From positions 1-34,208 of the forward strand of contig LRTP01000529.1 of the NCBI GenBank assembly GCA_001550305.1: a stretch of DNA of 34,208 nucleotides. Reading direction: 5' to 3'. The notes under the pieces are model-generated. The model saw nothing but the letters and a program-made list of their open reading frames with translations. It was not told the origin of the DNA and searched no databases. The translations under genes were made by a program, and so were the position numbers. This document shows, one piece after another, positions 8,138 through 15,997 of this stretch. Each line of letters opens with the position of its first letter. Position 1 is the first letter of the stretch. Source of the stretch: Streptomyces diastatochromogenes. GTDB lineage: Bacteria > Actinomycetota > Actinomycetes > Streptomycetales > Streptomycetaceae.

Positions 8138-9313
8138 GTGGACACGGGCGTGCAGCGGGATCGGCGTGAGGAGACGGACAGCAAGGTGGCAAAGGCAAGG
8201 CAGGCCGTGCACGAGGCCCACAGAATCGTCGTCAAGGTGGGTTCCTCGTCGCTGACCACGGCCACCGGCGGACTCGACGCCGACCGTGTCGACGCGCTCG
8301 TCGACGTCCTCGCCAAGCACCGCAGCGGCGGCGAGAAGGAGATCGTCCTCGTCTCGTCCGGCGCCATCGCGGCCGGCCTCGCCCCGCTCGGGCTGCGTCG
8401 CCGCCCCAAGGACCTGGCCCGGCAGCAGGCCGCCGCCAGCGTCGGCCAGGGCCTCCTGGTCGCCCGCTACACCGCCTCCTGCGCCCGCCACGGCGTCCGT
8501 GTCGGCCAGGTGCTCCTCACCTCCGACGACACCAGTCGGCGCGCCCACCACCGCAACGCAGCCCGCACCCTCGACAAGCTCCTCGCGATGGGCGCCCTGC
8601 CGGTCGTCAACGAGAACGACACCGTCGCCACGGACGAGATCCGCTTCGGCGACAACGACCGGCTCGCCGCGCTCGTCGCCCACCTCGTCCGGGCCGACCT
8701 GCTGGTCCTGCTCTCCGACGTGGACGGCGTGTACGACGGCGACCCCAGCAAGCCCGGCACCTCGCGGATAGCGGAGGTCCGCGGACCCGGGGACCTCGCG
8801 CACGTCGACATCGGCACCGCGGGCAAGGCGGGCGTCGGCACCGGCGGCATGGTCACCAAGGTCGAGGCGGCCCGGATCGCGGCGGCCGCGGGCATCCCCG
8901 TGGTGCTCACCTCCGCCGTGCACGCCGCCGAGGCCCTCGCGGGCGGCGACACCGGCACGTACTTCCACCCCACCGGCAAGCGCTCCGCCGACCGGCTGCT
9001 GTGGCTGCAGCACGCATCGACGCCGCAGGGTGCGCTCGTCCTGGACGACGGGGCCGTGCGCGCGGTCGTCGACCGGCGCACCTCGCTGCTGCCGGCGGGT
9101 ATCGCGGCCGTCGAGGGCGACTTCACCGCGGGCGACCCCGTCGAGCTGCGCGACAGCACCGGACGTGCGGTCGCACGGGGTCTGGTGAACTTCGACGCCA
9201 AGGAGATTCCCCAGCTCATCGGGCGCTCGACCCGTGAGCTGGCCCGCGAACTGGGCCCGGAGTACGAACGCGAGGTCGTACACAGGGACGACCTCGTGCT
9301 CCTGCATCCGTAA
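8138..9313 (+). CDS. proB: glutamate 5-kinase
   Basis: First enzyme of proline synthesis: ATP-dependent phosphorylation of L-glutamate to gamma-glutamyl phosphate. The amino-acid-kinase domain (about 30-275) begins RIVVKVGSSSLTT and includes VSSGAIAAGL, PVVNENDTVATDEIRFGDND and LLSDVDGVY. A C-terminal PUA domain (about 295-380) is present, as in E. coli-type ProB. The start is uncertain. The GTG at 8138 gives 391 residues and sits exactly 6 nt after a TAGATT -10 box (leaderless). The in-frame GTG at 8186 gives 375 residues, closer to the usual length, with GAGGAG 12 nt upstream. proA follows after one small gene, so the pathway is split into separately promoted genes. ProB is usually feedback-inhibited by proline; that is not visible from the DNA. 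Confidence 0.95.
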   Translation: MDTGVQRDRREETDSKVAKARQAVHEAHRIVVKVGSSSLTTATGGLDADRVDALVDVLAKHRSGGEKEIVLVSSGAIAAGLAPLGLRRRPKDLARQQAAASVGQGLLVARYTASCARHGVRVGQVLLTSDDTSRRAHHRNAARTLDKLLAMGALPVVNENDTVATDEIRFGDNDRLAALVAHLVRADLLVLLSDVDGVYDGDPSKPGTSRIAEVRGPGDLAHVDIGTAGKAGVGTGGMVTKVEAARIAAAAGIPVVLTSAVHAAEALAGGDTGTYFHPTGKRSADRLLWLQHASTPQGALVLDDGAVRAVVDRRTSLLPAGIAAVEGDFTAGDPVELRDSTGRAVARGLVNFDAKEIPQLIGRSTRELARELGPEYEREVVHRDDLVLLHP

Positions 9314-9474
9314 GACGCCTGTTCCGCGCCACCTCTGAAACAGCTGTCCAGTACACCCGTAAAAGGCCGATTCCGAGGCCCCCGCCGGGGGACGTTGTGT
9401 AAAAGCGCCACACGGCGGCTCCCCACCTGCTCAACTTTGTTGCGGGGAGGCCCCGGTGCAGCCCGATGCAGTAC

Positions 9475-9504
9475 GACCATTGCGGACCATTGCGGACCAA
9501 TGCG
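9475..9504 (+). repeat. three tandem 10-bp repeats before a ribosome site
   Basis: GACCATTGCG occurs twice (9475-9484, 9485-9494), followed by GACCAATGCG (9495-9504), one base different. The array ends 2 nt before AAGGAGG (9507-9513) of the gene at 9519. The 10-bp period is about one DNA helical turn, so it could be a regulator array; replication slippage is the alternative. Confidence 0.8.
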
Positions 9505-9518
9505 AAAAGGAGGCCGTC

Positions 9519-10007
9519 GTGAGACGAGTGCGCCCTGGGGCGGCGGCGTCCCGCGGCGGTGCCGCCTCCCGGGCGGGTGGTCCGGCTTCCCGCGCGGCGG
9601 GCGAGGAGCGGGCCCTGACGAGCGTCGCGGCCGGTGACACCTACCAGCGCGGGAAGCCGGCCGACCAGCCGCGGCTGTGGCACGTCACGCTGAGCGTCTC
9701 GGGCGGCGAGGCCCCGCTGAAGGAGGTCAGGCGTGCCCTCGAACAGCTGGCCCACGACCACCCGTTCCTGCTGACCAGCCGCTACGCCAACGACCACGCG
9801 GAGATCCGCTACTGGGAAGAGGCCCGCGACCTGCACGACGCGGCGGCCGTCGCCCTGCGCCTGTGGGGCGAACACCGCCAGACCGCCAAGCTCCCGCCCT
9901 GGGAGATCGTCGGCCTGGAGGTCATCGACCGCGAGACGTACCACCAGCGGATCGCGGAGGGGTATGGACCACTTCCGGCCACTCCGGTCGGAGTCCATCC
10001 CTTTTGA
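9519..10007 (+). CDS. conserved hypothetical protein between proB and proA
   Basis: Protein of 162 residues. A basic, Ala/Gly-rich, probably disordered N-terminus (about 1-50) precedes a compact domain (about 58-155) that begins [20 protein letters not shown] and contains [20 protein letters not shown] and [15 protein letters not shown]. The alternation of strands and helices suggests an alpha/beta ferredoxin-like fold, but this is inference. GTG at 9519 is chosen because AAGGAGG ends 5 nt upstream. No signal peptide or membrane segment is seen. I believe it is the conserved Streptomyces protein between proB and proA (SCO2586-like from memory), function unknown. The context suggests no firm role in proline synthesis. 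Three tandem 10-bp repeats lie directly before its ribosome site. Confidence 0.75.
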   Translation: MRRVRPGAAASRGGAASRAGGPASRAAGEERALTSVAAGDTYQRGKPADQPRLWHVTLSVSGGEAPLKEVRRALEQLAHDHPFLLTSRYANDHAEIRYWEEARDLHDAAAVALRLWGEHRQTAKLPPWEIVGLEVIDRETYHQRIAEGYGPLPATPVGVHPF

Positions 10008-10033
10008 CCCTGTCTCGGGGTGTGGGACAGCCG

Positions 10034-10062
10034 CTGGACGGGTCCGTCCGGCGCACTACCCT
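10034..10062 (+). promoter_or_regulatory. promoter of leaderless proA
   Basis: CTGGAC (10034-10039) as -35, a 17-bp spacer, and TACCCT (10057-10062) as -10, followed by 6 nt and the ATG at 10069. The predicted transcription start is the A of the start codon. No ribosome site precedes the ATG, which supports a leaderless mRNA. Confidence 0.6.
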
Positions 10063-10068
10063 TCCGAT

Positions 10069-11355
10069 ATGACCACGCTCTCGCCGTACGACTCGATGTC
10101 CCCGGTCACCCAGGCCGCCTACCGCGCCAAGGCCGCCGCCGCCGATCTCGCACCCCTGCCGCGGGCCGAGAAGGACGACGCGCTGCTCGCGATCGCGGAC
10201 GCGCTGGAGGTCCGTACGAGCGAGATCGTCGCGGCCAACGCCAAGGACATCGCGCGCGCCCGCGAGGCCGGCACCAGCGAGACCGTCATCGACCGGCTCA
10301 CGCTCACGCCCGAGCGCGTGCGCGCCATCGCCTCGGACGTGCGGGACGTCGTCGCGCTGCCCGACCCGGTCGGCGAGGTCGTGCGCGGCTCGACCCTCCC
10401 GAACGGCATCGACCTGCGCCAGGTCCGTGTCCCGCTCGGTGTCGTCGGCATCATCTACGAGGCCCGCCCGAACGTCACGGTCGACGCCGCCGCCCTCTGC
10501 CTGAAGTCCGGCAACGCCGTCCTGCTGCGCGGCTCCTCCTCGGCCTTCGAGTCGAACACCGCCCTCGTCCGCGTGCTGCGCGACGCCGTGGGCGGCGCCG
10601 GACTGCCCGCCGACGCCATCCAGCTGGTGCCCGGCGAGGGCCGCGAGTCGGTGCGCGAGCTGATGCGTGCCCGCGGTCTGGTCGACGTGCTCATCCCGCG
10701 CGGCGGCGCCTCGCTGATCCGCACAGTCGTCCAGGAATCCACCGTCCCCGTCATCGAGACCGGCACGGGCAACTGCCACGTGTACGTCGACGCCAACGCC
10801 GACCTCGACATGGCGATCGACATCCTGATCAACTCCAAGGCGCAGCGGCCCAGCGTCTGCAACTCCGCCGAGACGCTCCTCGTGCACCAGGACATCGCCC
10901 CCGAGTTCCTGCCGCGCGCCCTGGACGCCCTCGCGGACGCCGGGGTCACCGTGCACGCCGACGAGCGCGTCCTCGCCTACGCCAAGGACTCCAAGGCCAC
11001 CGTCGTCGAGGCCACGCCCGAGGACTGGGAGACCGAGTACCTCTCGTACGACATCGCCGCCGCCGTCGTCGACTCGCTCGACCGGGCCGTCGAACACATC
11101 CGGCTGTGGACCTCCGGCCACACCGAGGCCATCGTCACCACCTCGCAGCAGGCCGCCCGCCGCTTCACCCAGCTGGTGGACTCCACCACGGTCGCCGTGA
11201 ACGCCTCGACCCGCTTCACCGACGGCGGCCAGTTCGGCTTCGGCGCCGAGATCGGCATCTCCACGCAGAAGCTGCACGCGCGGGGGCCGATGGGACTGCC
11301 GGAGCTGACGAGCACCAAGTACATCGTCACGGGCGACGGACACATCCGGCGCTGA
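10069..11355 (+). CDS. proA: glutamate-5-semialdehyde dehydrogenase (gamma-glutamyl phosphate reductase)
   Basis: Second proline-pathway enzyme: NADPH-dependent reduction of gamma-glutamyl phosphate to glutamate 5-semialdehyde, which cyclises to pyrroline-5-carboxylate. The 428 residues are typical for the family. Visible motifs are [32 protein letters not shown], the [10 protein letters not shown] strand, [12 protein letters not shown] and the catalytic Cys264 in [12 protein letters not shown]. The C-terminus has [20 protein letters not shown], the ProA signature. The ATG at 10069 gives the MTTLSPYDS start; the frame is open upstream to 9964 but lacks coding character and overlaps the preceding gene. 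There is no Shine-Dalgarno, and a TACCCT box lies 6 nt upstream, so the mRNA is probably leaderless and transcribed independently of proB. Confidence 0.96.
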   Translation: MTTLSPYDSMSPVTQAAYRAKAAAADLAPLPRAEKDDALLAIADALEVRTSEIVAANAKDIARAREAGTSETVIDRLTLTPERVRAIASDVRDVVALPDPVGEVVRGSTLPNGIDLRQVRVPLGVVGIIYEARPNVTVDAAALCLKSGNAVLLRGSSSAFESNTALVRVLRDAVGGAGLPADAIQLVPGEGRESVRELMRARGLVDVLIPRGGASLIRTVVQESTVPVIETGTGNCHVYVDANADLDMAIDILINSKAQRPSVCNSAETLLVHQDIAPEFLPRALDALADAGVTVHADERVLAYAKDSKATVVEATPEDWETEYLSYDIAAAVVDSLDRAVEHIRLWTSGHTEAIVTTSQQAARRFTQLVDSTTVAVNASTRFTDGGQFGFGAEIGISTQKLHARGPMGLPELTSTKYIVTGDGHIRR

Positions 11356-11432
11356 GCCCGCGCTCCGCGTGAGCCGCGTCTCGTCAGGCGGATGAATTTC
11401 CATACCGTCTGCCCAAAATGACCCCCCAGGTC

Positions 11433-11438
11433 TACTCT
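11433..11438 (+). promoter_or_regulatory. -10 box for leaderless membrane-protein gene
   Basis: TACTCT followed by exactly 6 nt and the GTG at 11445. There is no clear -35 and no ribosome site. It matches the layout before proA and the paralogous gene at 12213. Confidence 0.45.
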
Positions 11439-11444
11439 GGATCC

Positions 11445-12068
11445 GTGCCGGAGGACGTGGGGGGCACGCCGTTCCCTGACGGCTGGGAGCCCGACGACGA
11501 CCGCGACCGCGGGGGTGCGGACGAAGAGTTCGCCTCCGTGGTCTTCGACGAGGACTTCGTACGTGCGGCGGTGATTCATGAGCCGACCGCCGTCGAACGC
11601 CTCCTAGCAGCCGCGCAGGCCCGCGCGGAGGCCTCAGAGGCCGAGGCGCGCCGGGCGCACTCCCGGGGTGCCCGCGGCGACGACGAGCGCTACGAGGACG
11701 GGTTCGGGCCCGACGGCCCTGGCGATTTCGGCCATGACCCGGACCTGGACGACCTCGACGACACCGAGATCCTCGAAGGCCGCTACGGAGCGCCGGGCTC
11801 GTACGGCAGATACGGCAGGGCCTACGGAAAACAGGCCCGCTGGCACCGCCCCGTCGCCTGGGTGCTCGCCCTCGTGATGGGCGTGGGCATGGTCGCCCTG
11901 GCCTTCACGGCGGTCTACCGGGGGGCCTCCTCGGGCCGCCAGGACCAGGTCCCGCCACCCGCCTCCACGGGCCTTGAACAAGGCCAGGACAAGGTCACCG
12001 GCCCCGGCCCCTCCGCTTCGGCCGAGTACTCCCATTCGGCCGTGTCAGCGGTTCCCAAAACGCCCTGA
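11445..12068 (+). CDS. single-pass membrane protein with SVVFDExFVRAA motif (paralog 1)
   Basis: Protein of 207 residues, family unnamed to me. The cytoplasmic N-terminus is acidic and carries DEEFASVVFDEDFVRAA (26-42), continuing through VIHEPTAVERLL. Next come an Ala/Glu/Arg-rich helical segment (about 54-75), an Asp/Gly/Tyr-rich low-complexity stretch (80-130), one membrane helix (about 136-158) and a short Pro/Ser-rich outside tail. GTG at 11445 is chosen because it lies 6 nt after TACTCT; an ATG at 11418 in frame would lie upstream of that box. The next gene encodes a paralog with the same motif. From memory the position corresponds to SCO2584, reported to interact with the Streptomyces spore-wall synthesising complex. 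That identity is unverified and the role in envelope assembly is inferred from it and from context. Confidence 0.75.
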   Translation: MPEDVGGTPFPDGWEPDDDRDRGGADEEFASVVFDEDFVRAAVIHEPTAVERLLAAAQARAEASEAEARRAHSRGARGDDERYEDGFGPDGPGDFGHDPDLDDLDDTEILEGRYGAPGSYGRYGRAYGKQARWHRPVAWVLALVMGVGMVALAFTAVYRGASSGRQDQVPPPASTGLEQGQDKVTGPGPSASAEYSHSAVSAVPKTP

Positions 12069-12177
12069 CACCCATGGCGCCCGCGCCACCTCCGACCGCC
12101 ATTCGAACATTCTGACGATCGCGATGGTCCTTGGCGATCCTGGTGAGAACCTGTCAGAAGTTGTCGTGTACCACGGC

Positions 12178-12206
12178 GTTTACCTGAGCCCCCGGAGACC
12201 TACCCT
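12178..12206 (+). promoter_or_regulatory. promoter of second SVVFDE membrane protein
   Basis: GTTTAC (12178-12183) as a weak -35, a 17-bp spacer, TACCCT (12201-12206) as -10, then 6 nt to the ATG at 12213. There is no convincing ribosome site, so a leaderless transcript is likely. Confidence 0.5.
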
Positions 12207-12212
12207 GAAGGT

Positions 12213-13280
12213 ATGGGCGGGCCTGGAGACCCACCTGAGGGGACACCCGAGGGCGCTCCCGCTGGTGGAGAGGACGAATACCGATCCGTCGTCTTCGACG
12301 AGTCGTTCGTCCGTGCTGCCCGCCTCCAGGAGTTCTCCGCGCAGGAGCGGATGGCCGACCACGCCCCGGCCGTACGCCGCCGCCCCACCCTCCAGCGCGG
12401 TCTGCCCCGGCAGGCGCTGATCCTGGTCCTGCTGATCGCCGTCGCCTTCGGCACCGCGATCTACATGGGTGTACGGCACCCGTACCAGACCCCGGCCGCG
12501 CAGCCCCCCGAACCGCTGCGGATGACCGTCATACCCCTCGCGCCCCAGACCGCCGTACCGGGGGCCACGAGCGCCGAGCAGCTGTACGCGCACAGCCCGG
12601 CCGCCCAGTTCGCCGTCGGCGCCGACGGCATCGCACTGCCCGCCTACCGGCGCACCGCGCACTTCTCCGACAGTCAGGTCGTGGCCGCCCTGACCACCGC
12701 CAAGGACTACCTCGTGAAGTCCTCGCTCGACCCGGAGGTGCTCACCGGCGTCACCAACCGGCCGGTGCGGATCCTGCTCGCCCCCCAGCAGCTCGACCAG
12801 TTCGACCAGAGCTTCGACCACCCGGCCGCCGACGGTCGGCACGCGCCCACCGGCTGGCTGGTCCGCTTCGATTCCACCCGCGCCCAGCTCGCCGACTCCA
12901 GGATCAGGGTGCAGGGCACGCTTCAGGCCGCCGAGTTCGACTCCAGCACCCTTGAGGTCATCGCCGACCACACCTTCGTGTACGCCCTGAAGCCGGCCGG
13001 CTCGGACGTCAACGCGAAGGCCTCGCTGTTCACCGTCCGGCGCGAGCTGCAGTTCCGCTTCGACCGCGACGACCTGCGCATGCACCAGGCCCAGGTGGTC
13101 GTCTCCTACGTCCAGGCCGGACCGCTCGCCTGCTCCGAGGACTCGGTGACCCATCTGCACCCGCTGCTCGCGGGCCAGACGGCGAAGGCGGGCGGCCCGG
13201 CCGGCACCGACCCGTACGCGACGGGCAGCGCGACGGCACTGTGCGGCTCACTGGCGACGAGCTCGCAGCCGAGGGTCTGA
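12213..13280 (+). CDS. single-pass membrane protein with SVVFDExFVRAA motif (paralog 2)
   Basis: Protein of 355 residues. The cytoplasmic N-terminus carries DEYRSVVFDESFVRAA (21-36) and LQEFSAQERM, aligning with the upstream gene product. One membrane helix (about 67-87) follows, then an extracytoplasmic domain of about 265 residues with mixed alpha/beta character and two Cys near the C-terminus (PLACSED and ALCGSL) that could form a disulfide. No catalytic motif is recognised. It differs from paralog 1 in having a long outside domain and a short linker. The stop codon lies inside the first copies of a 15-bp tandem repeat array that fills the gap to the convergent M48 gene. Probable SCO2583-type protein from memory; function unknown, envelope role inferred. 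Confidence 0.78.
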   Translation: MGGPGDPPEGTPEGAPAGGEDEYRSVVFDESFVRAARLQEFSAQERMADHAPAVRRRPTLQRGLPRQALILVLLIAVAFGTAIYMGVRHPYQTPAAQPPEPLRMTVIPLAPQTAVPGATSAEQLYAHSPAAQFAVGADGIALPAYRRTAHFSDSQVVAALTTAKDYLVKSSLDPEVLTGVTNRPVRILLAPQQLDQFDQSFDHPAADGRHAPTGWLVRFDSTRAQLADSRIRVQGTLQAAEFDSSTLEVIADHTFVYALKPAGSDVNAKASLFTVRRELQFRFDRDDLRMHQAQVVVSYVQAGPLACSEDSVTHLHPLLAGQTAKAGGPAGTDPYATGSATALCGSLATSSQPRV

Positions 13281-13372
13281 CGGCCGGGGGTCCGACGGCC
13301 GAGGGTCTGGCGGCCGTCAGTCTGGCGGCCGCTGGATGGTCCGACAGCCGCAGGTCCGACGCCCACAGTTCC
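13264..13372. repeat. imperfect 15-bp tandem repeats between convergent genes
   Basis: About seven units of the type GACGGCCGAGGGTCT start at 13264, 13279, 13294, 13309, 13324 (19 nt, with an insertion), 13343 and 13358. Copies vary at several positions. The stop codon of the upstream gene (13278-13280) falls at the boundary of the first two units, so the array begins inside the coding region and extends into the convergent gap before the M48 gene (stop at 13408). Confidence 0.75.
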
Positions 13373-13407
13373 GACCGTGACCGTCGTGTCCCCGGCTCCC
13401 CTGCGTG

Positions 13408-14556
13408 TCAGTCGTCGTCCTCGGGGGTGCTGTCCCGGGGCGGCTGGTCCTTCGGCGAGGTCCGGTCCTCGGGGGTGGTCTGGTCGTTCGGGGCGGTCTG
13501 GTCCTTCGGGGTGCCGCCGGCGAAGCCTCCGAACCCGCGCCGCACCCGCCCGCCGAGGTCGCCCGCGCCCCCCGCGATGTCGCTGACCAGCTTCATCAGC
13601 GGGTCCTTGGAGTTCTTGACGTCCGTGGCGTAGCTCGCCGCCGACTGCCGGAAGGAGTCCGAGACCGAGGTCTCCTTGTCCTCGGTGCGCCGCGGATAGT
13701 GACCGTCCATGATCCGCTGGTAGTCGCGGGACTCGGCCCACTTCTTCAGCTCGGCGGCGCGCACGGTGGTGAAGGGGTGTGTGCGGGGGAGGGTGTTGAG
13801 GATCTTGAGCACGGAGTCGCGCAGGTCGCCCCCGGCCTCGTACTCCTCGGCCTGTTCGAGGAACGCGTCCACGTTCATCTCGTGCAGGTGATTTCCTCCC
13901 GCGAGCTTCATCAGGCCGCGCATCGAGGCCTTCAGGTCCTGCCCGACGAGGAGCCCCGCCCGGTCGGCCGACAGCTCCGACTTGCGGAACCACTCGCGCA
14001 GCGCGGTCACGATCGCCATGATCGCGATGTTGCCCAGCGGGATCCAGGCCACCCGGAGCGCCAGATTGGTCAGGAAGAGCAGGATCGTGCGGTAGACGGC
14101 GTGCCCGGAGAGCGCGTGGCCGACCTCGTGCCCGACGACGGCCCGCATCTCCTCCTCGTCCAGCAGTTCGACGAGCCCGGTCGTCACGACGATGATCGGC
14201 TCGTCCAGGCCGATGCACATCGCGTTCGGCTGCGGGTCCTGGGCGACGTACATCGGCGGGACCTTCTCCAGGTCCAGGATGTGGCAGGCGTCCCGCAGCA
14301 TCGTGTTGAGGTGCGCGAACTGGGCGTCCGAGACGCGCACCGAGTCGGACAGGAACAGCAGCCGCAGGCTGCGCTCGGGCAGTAGGCCGCTCAGGGCCTT
14401 GAAGACCGTGTCGAAGCCGCTGAGCTTGCGCAGGGCCACCAGGGCCGAGCGGTCCGCCGGGTGTTCGTAGGTGCGTGAGGAGATCCCCTCGAAGCGCCTG
14501 CGCTGCCTGCTCGGCACGTTCTCGTGCTCGTTCTGCTGGTGGCCGTTGTCGGACAT
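13408..14556 (-). CDS. M48-family zinc metalloprotease (HtpX-like), membrane-associated
   Basis: Protein of 382 residues. The zinc site HEVGH is at 143-147 (GHEVGHALSGH) and the third ligand Glu is in KSELSADRAGLL. Hydrophobic stretches just after HExxH (YRTILLFLTNLALRVAW and IAIMAIVTAL) look like membrane helices, as in HtpX/Ste24 proteins. The C-terminal 60 residues are disordered, with repeated PKDQTxPxDxTxPxD units. Family members degrade or process membrane proteins. ATG at 14556 is preferred with GGGGGAA (14560-14566) before it; an upstream in-frame ATG at 14568 would add four residues. The gene is convergent with the SVVFDE pair and surrounded by small membrane proteins, which could be substrates; that is speculation. 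Confidence 0.87.
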   Translation of the reverse strand: MSDNGHQQNEHENVPSRQRRRFEGISSRTYEHPADRSALVALRKLSGFDTVFKALSGLLPERSLRLLFLSDSVRVSDAQFAHLNTMLRDACHILDLEKVPPMYVAQDPQPNAMCIGLDEPIIVVTTGLVELLDEEEMRAVVGHEVGHALSGHAVYRTILLFLTNLALRVAWIPLGNIAIMAIVTALREWFRKSELSADRAGLLVGQDLKASMRGLMKLAGGNHLHEMNVDAFLEQAEEYEAGGDLRDSVLKILNTLPRTHPFTTVRAAELKKWAESRDYQRIMDGHYPRRTEDKETSVSDSFRQSAASYATDVKNSKDPLMKLVSDIAGGAGDLGGRVRRGFGGFAGGTPKDQTAPNDQTTPEDRTSPKDQPPRDSTPEDDD

Positions 14557-14659
14557 GTGTTCCCCCATGTGCGTCAGAGTGCCCTTTGTGCCCCCAAGGC
14601 ACGGACCAGCCTAGGCGGAGATAACGTGGACGGGCAGTACAGAGAAGGAGTCCATCACC

Positions 14660-14818
14660 ATGGAGCACATCCCCGCAGCCGCCTGGCTCACCGAGGCCGC
14701 GAACGCGGCAGACAAGCAAGGCCCGGGCAATCTGCTCCGTGTCGTGCTGATCGTGATGATCGTCGGGGTGGGCCTGACCGCCTGGTTCCTGCTGCGCGGG
14801 TACAAGCGGGACGACTGA
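14660..14818 (+). CDS. 52-residue single-pass membrane protein
   Basis: Small ORF with ATG at 14660 and a good AGAAGGAG ribosome site (14643-14650, 9-nt spacing). The amphipathic N-terminus MEHIPAAAWLTEAANAADK is followed by a membrane helix (about 25-44, LLRVVLIVMIVGVGLTAWFL) and a basic RGYKRDD tail. The layout predicts outside N-terminus and cytoplasmic C-terminus by the positive-inside rule. It is divergent from the M48 gene and upstream of another small membrane protein and nadD. I do not recognise a named family. The clean ribosome site and membrane helix make it a convincing small gene. Confidence 0.68.
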   Translation: MEHIPAAAWLTEAANAADKQGPGNLLRVVLIVMIVGVGLTAWFLLRGYKRDD

Positions 14819-14996
14819 CACCGGGACAGGCGGCACGGCCGAGGCGGGGACAAGCCGGACGACCGAGGCTGTGTCGGCCGGGGAGGCCGGAGCAACCGGC
14901 GTCCCCAACGGCGGAGTCGGCGTGATCGCGACCGAGGCCCCCGCATACGATGGGCCGACGTCTTTATCCCGCCCACACCGGATAGGTCCTGCCGAG

Positions 14997-15158
14997 ATGA
15001 GCTTCCACAGCACCGCTGCACAGTTGGTCACCGTTGCCGCCGAGGGCGAGCAGGGGGGCAACCACGAGAGCCTCAACCCGTTCCTGACCGGCGGTGGCGC
15101 GCTGTTCGTGCTGCTCCTGCTGCTGTGGATCACCACGCGTTTCAACCGCGACCGCTGA
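14997..15158 (+). CDS. 53-residue single-pass membrane protein upstream of nadD
   Basis: ATG at 14997 gives [19 protein letters not shown], then [18 protein letters not shown] running into a hydrophobic helix (about 33-45) and the basic tail TTRFNRDR. The frame is open upstream to 14871, but that part lacks protein character. The ribosome site is weak (CGAG); a TAGGTC box 8 nt upstream could give a nearly leaderless mRNA. It precedes nadD by 79 bp on the same strand. I believe it is a conserved Streptomyces small protein next to nadD; function unknown. Confidence 0.65.
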   Translation: MSFHSTAAQLVTVAAEGEQGGNHESLNPFLTGGGALFVLLLLLWITTRFNRDR

Positions 15159-15237
15159 GCCTTTTCGGCCGTTCGGAGCCGTCCCGGGGACCCCTGTCGG
15201 GCGGAGCCCGTCGACCGGGCCGGTAGGGTCTGCACGC

Positions 15238-15972
15238 ATGGGAGAGCAGGACATGCCTACCGGTCCGGCGAGTGACACGGAGAGCGGCGCCGTCGGCGGC
15301 GCCGCGGGTGACGCGCTCGGCGGCCCAGTGAGAGGCGGGACCAGTCGGTTGACGACCGGCCCCGGGAACGGCCCCTCGAATCCGGGCAAGCGCCGCCTCG
15401 GCGTCATGGGCGGAACCTTCGACCCGATCCACCACGGGCACCTCGTGGCGGCCAGCGAGGTCGCCGCGCAGTTCCACCTCGACGAGGTGGTGTTCGTGCC
15501 GACCGGGCAGCCGTGGCAGAAGTCGGACCGGAAGGTCTCACCGGCCGAGGACCGCTACCTGATGACGGTCATCGCCACCGCCGAGAACCCGCAGTTCTCG
15601 GTGAGCCGCATCGACATCGACCGCGGCGGCCCGACCTACACCACGGACACCCTGCGCGATCTGCGCGCCCTCAACCCCGACACCGATCTGTTCTTCATCA
15701 CCGGTGCCGACGCGCTCGGTCAGATCCTCACCTGGCGGTACGCGGAGGAGCTGTTCTCCCTCGCGCACTTCATCGGAGTCACCCGGCCCGGTCACACCCT
15801 GACCGATCCGGGCCTGCCGGAGGGCGGCGTCTCGCTGGTCGAGGTTCCCGCGCTGGCCATCTCCTCCACAGACTGCCGTGCGAGAGTCGCCAAGGGCGAC
15901 CCCGTCTGGTACCTGGTACCGGACGGTGTGGTGCGCTACATCGACAAGCGTGAGCTGTACCGCGGCGAGTGA
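15238..15972 (+). CDS. nadD: nicotinate-nucleotide adenylyltransferase
   Basis: Protein of 244 residues that adenylates nicotinate mononucleotide to deamido-NAD in NAD synthesis. The core starts near residue 53 with [17 protein letters not shown], including the nucleotidyltransferase HxGH at 66-68, then [27 protein letters not shown] and the ISSTDCR signature near the C-terminus. An N-terminal extension of about 50 residues, rich in Gly/Ala/Thr, precedes the catalytic core; Streptomyces NadD usually begins MGEQ but the extension here looks long. ATG at 15238 lies 8 nt after TAGGGT; an ATG at 15253 with GGAG 8 nt upstream is the alternative. An LCP gene separates it from rsfS, which in many bacteria follows nadD directly. 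Confidence 0.94.
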   Translation: MGEQDMPTGPASDTESGAVGGAAGDALGGPVRGGTSRLTTGPGNGPSNPGKRRLGVMGGTFDPIHHGHLVAASEVAAQFHLDEVVFVPTGQPWQKSDRKVSPAEDRYLMTVIATAENPQFSVSRIDIDRGGPTYTTDTLRDLRALNPDTDLFFITGADALGQILTWRYAEELFSLAHFIGVTRPGHTLTDPGLPEGGVSLVEVPALAISSTDCRARVAKGDPVWYLVPDGVVRYIDKRELYRGE

Positions 15973-15997
15973 GGCGAGTGAGCCGAGAGGGGCACCG

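Noticed and set aside
7916-9307. Minus-strand open frame antisense to proB
   Set aside because: Mirror frame of a clear glutamate kinase gene.
9922-11403. Minus-strand open frame antisense to proA
   Set aside because: Gly/Val/Asp-rich mirror translation of proA; proA signatures are intact on the plus strand.
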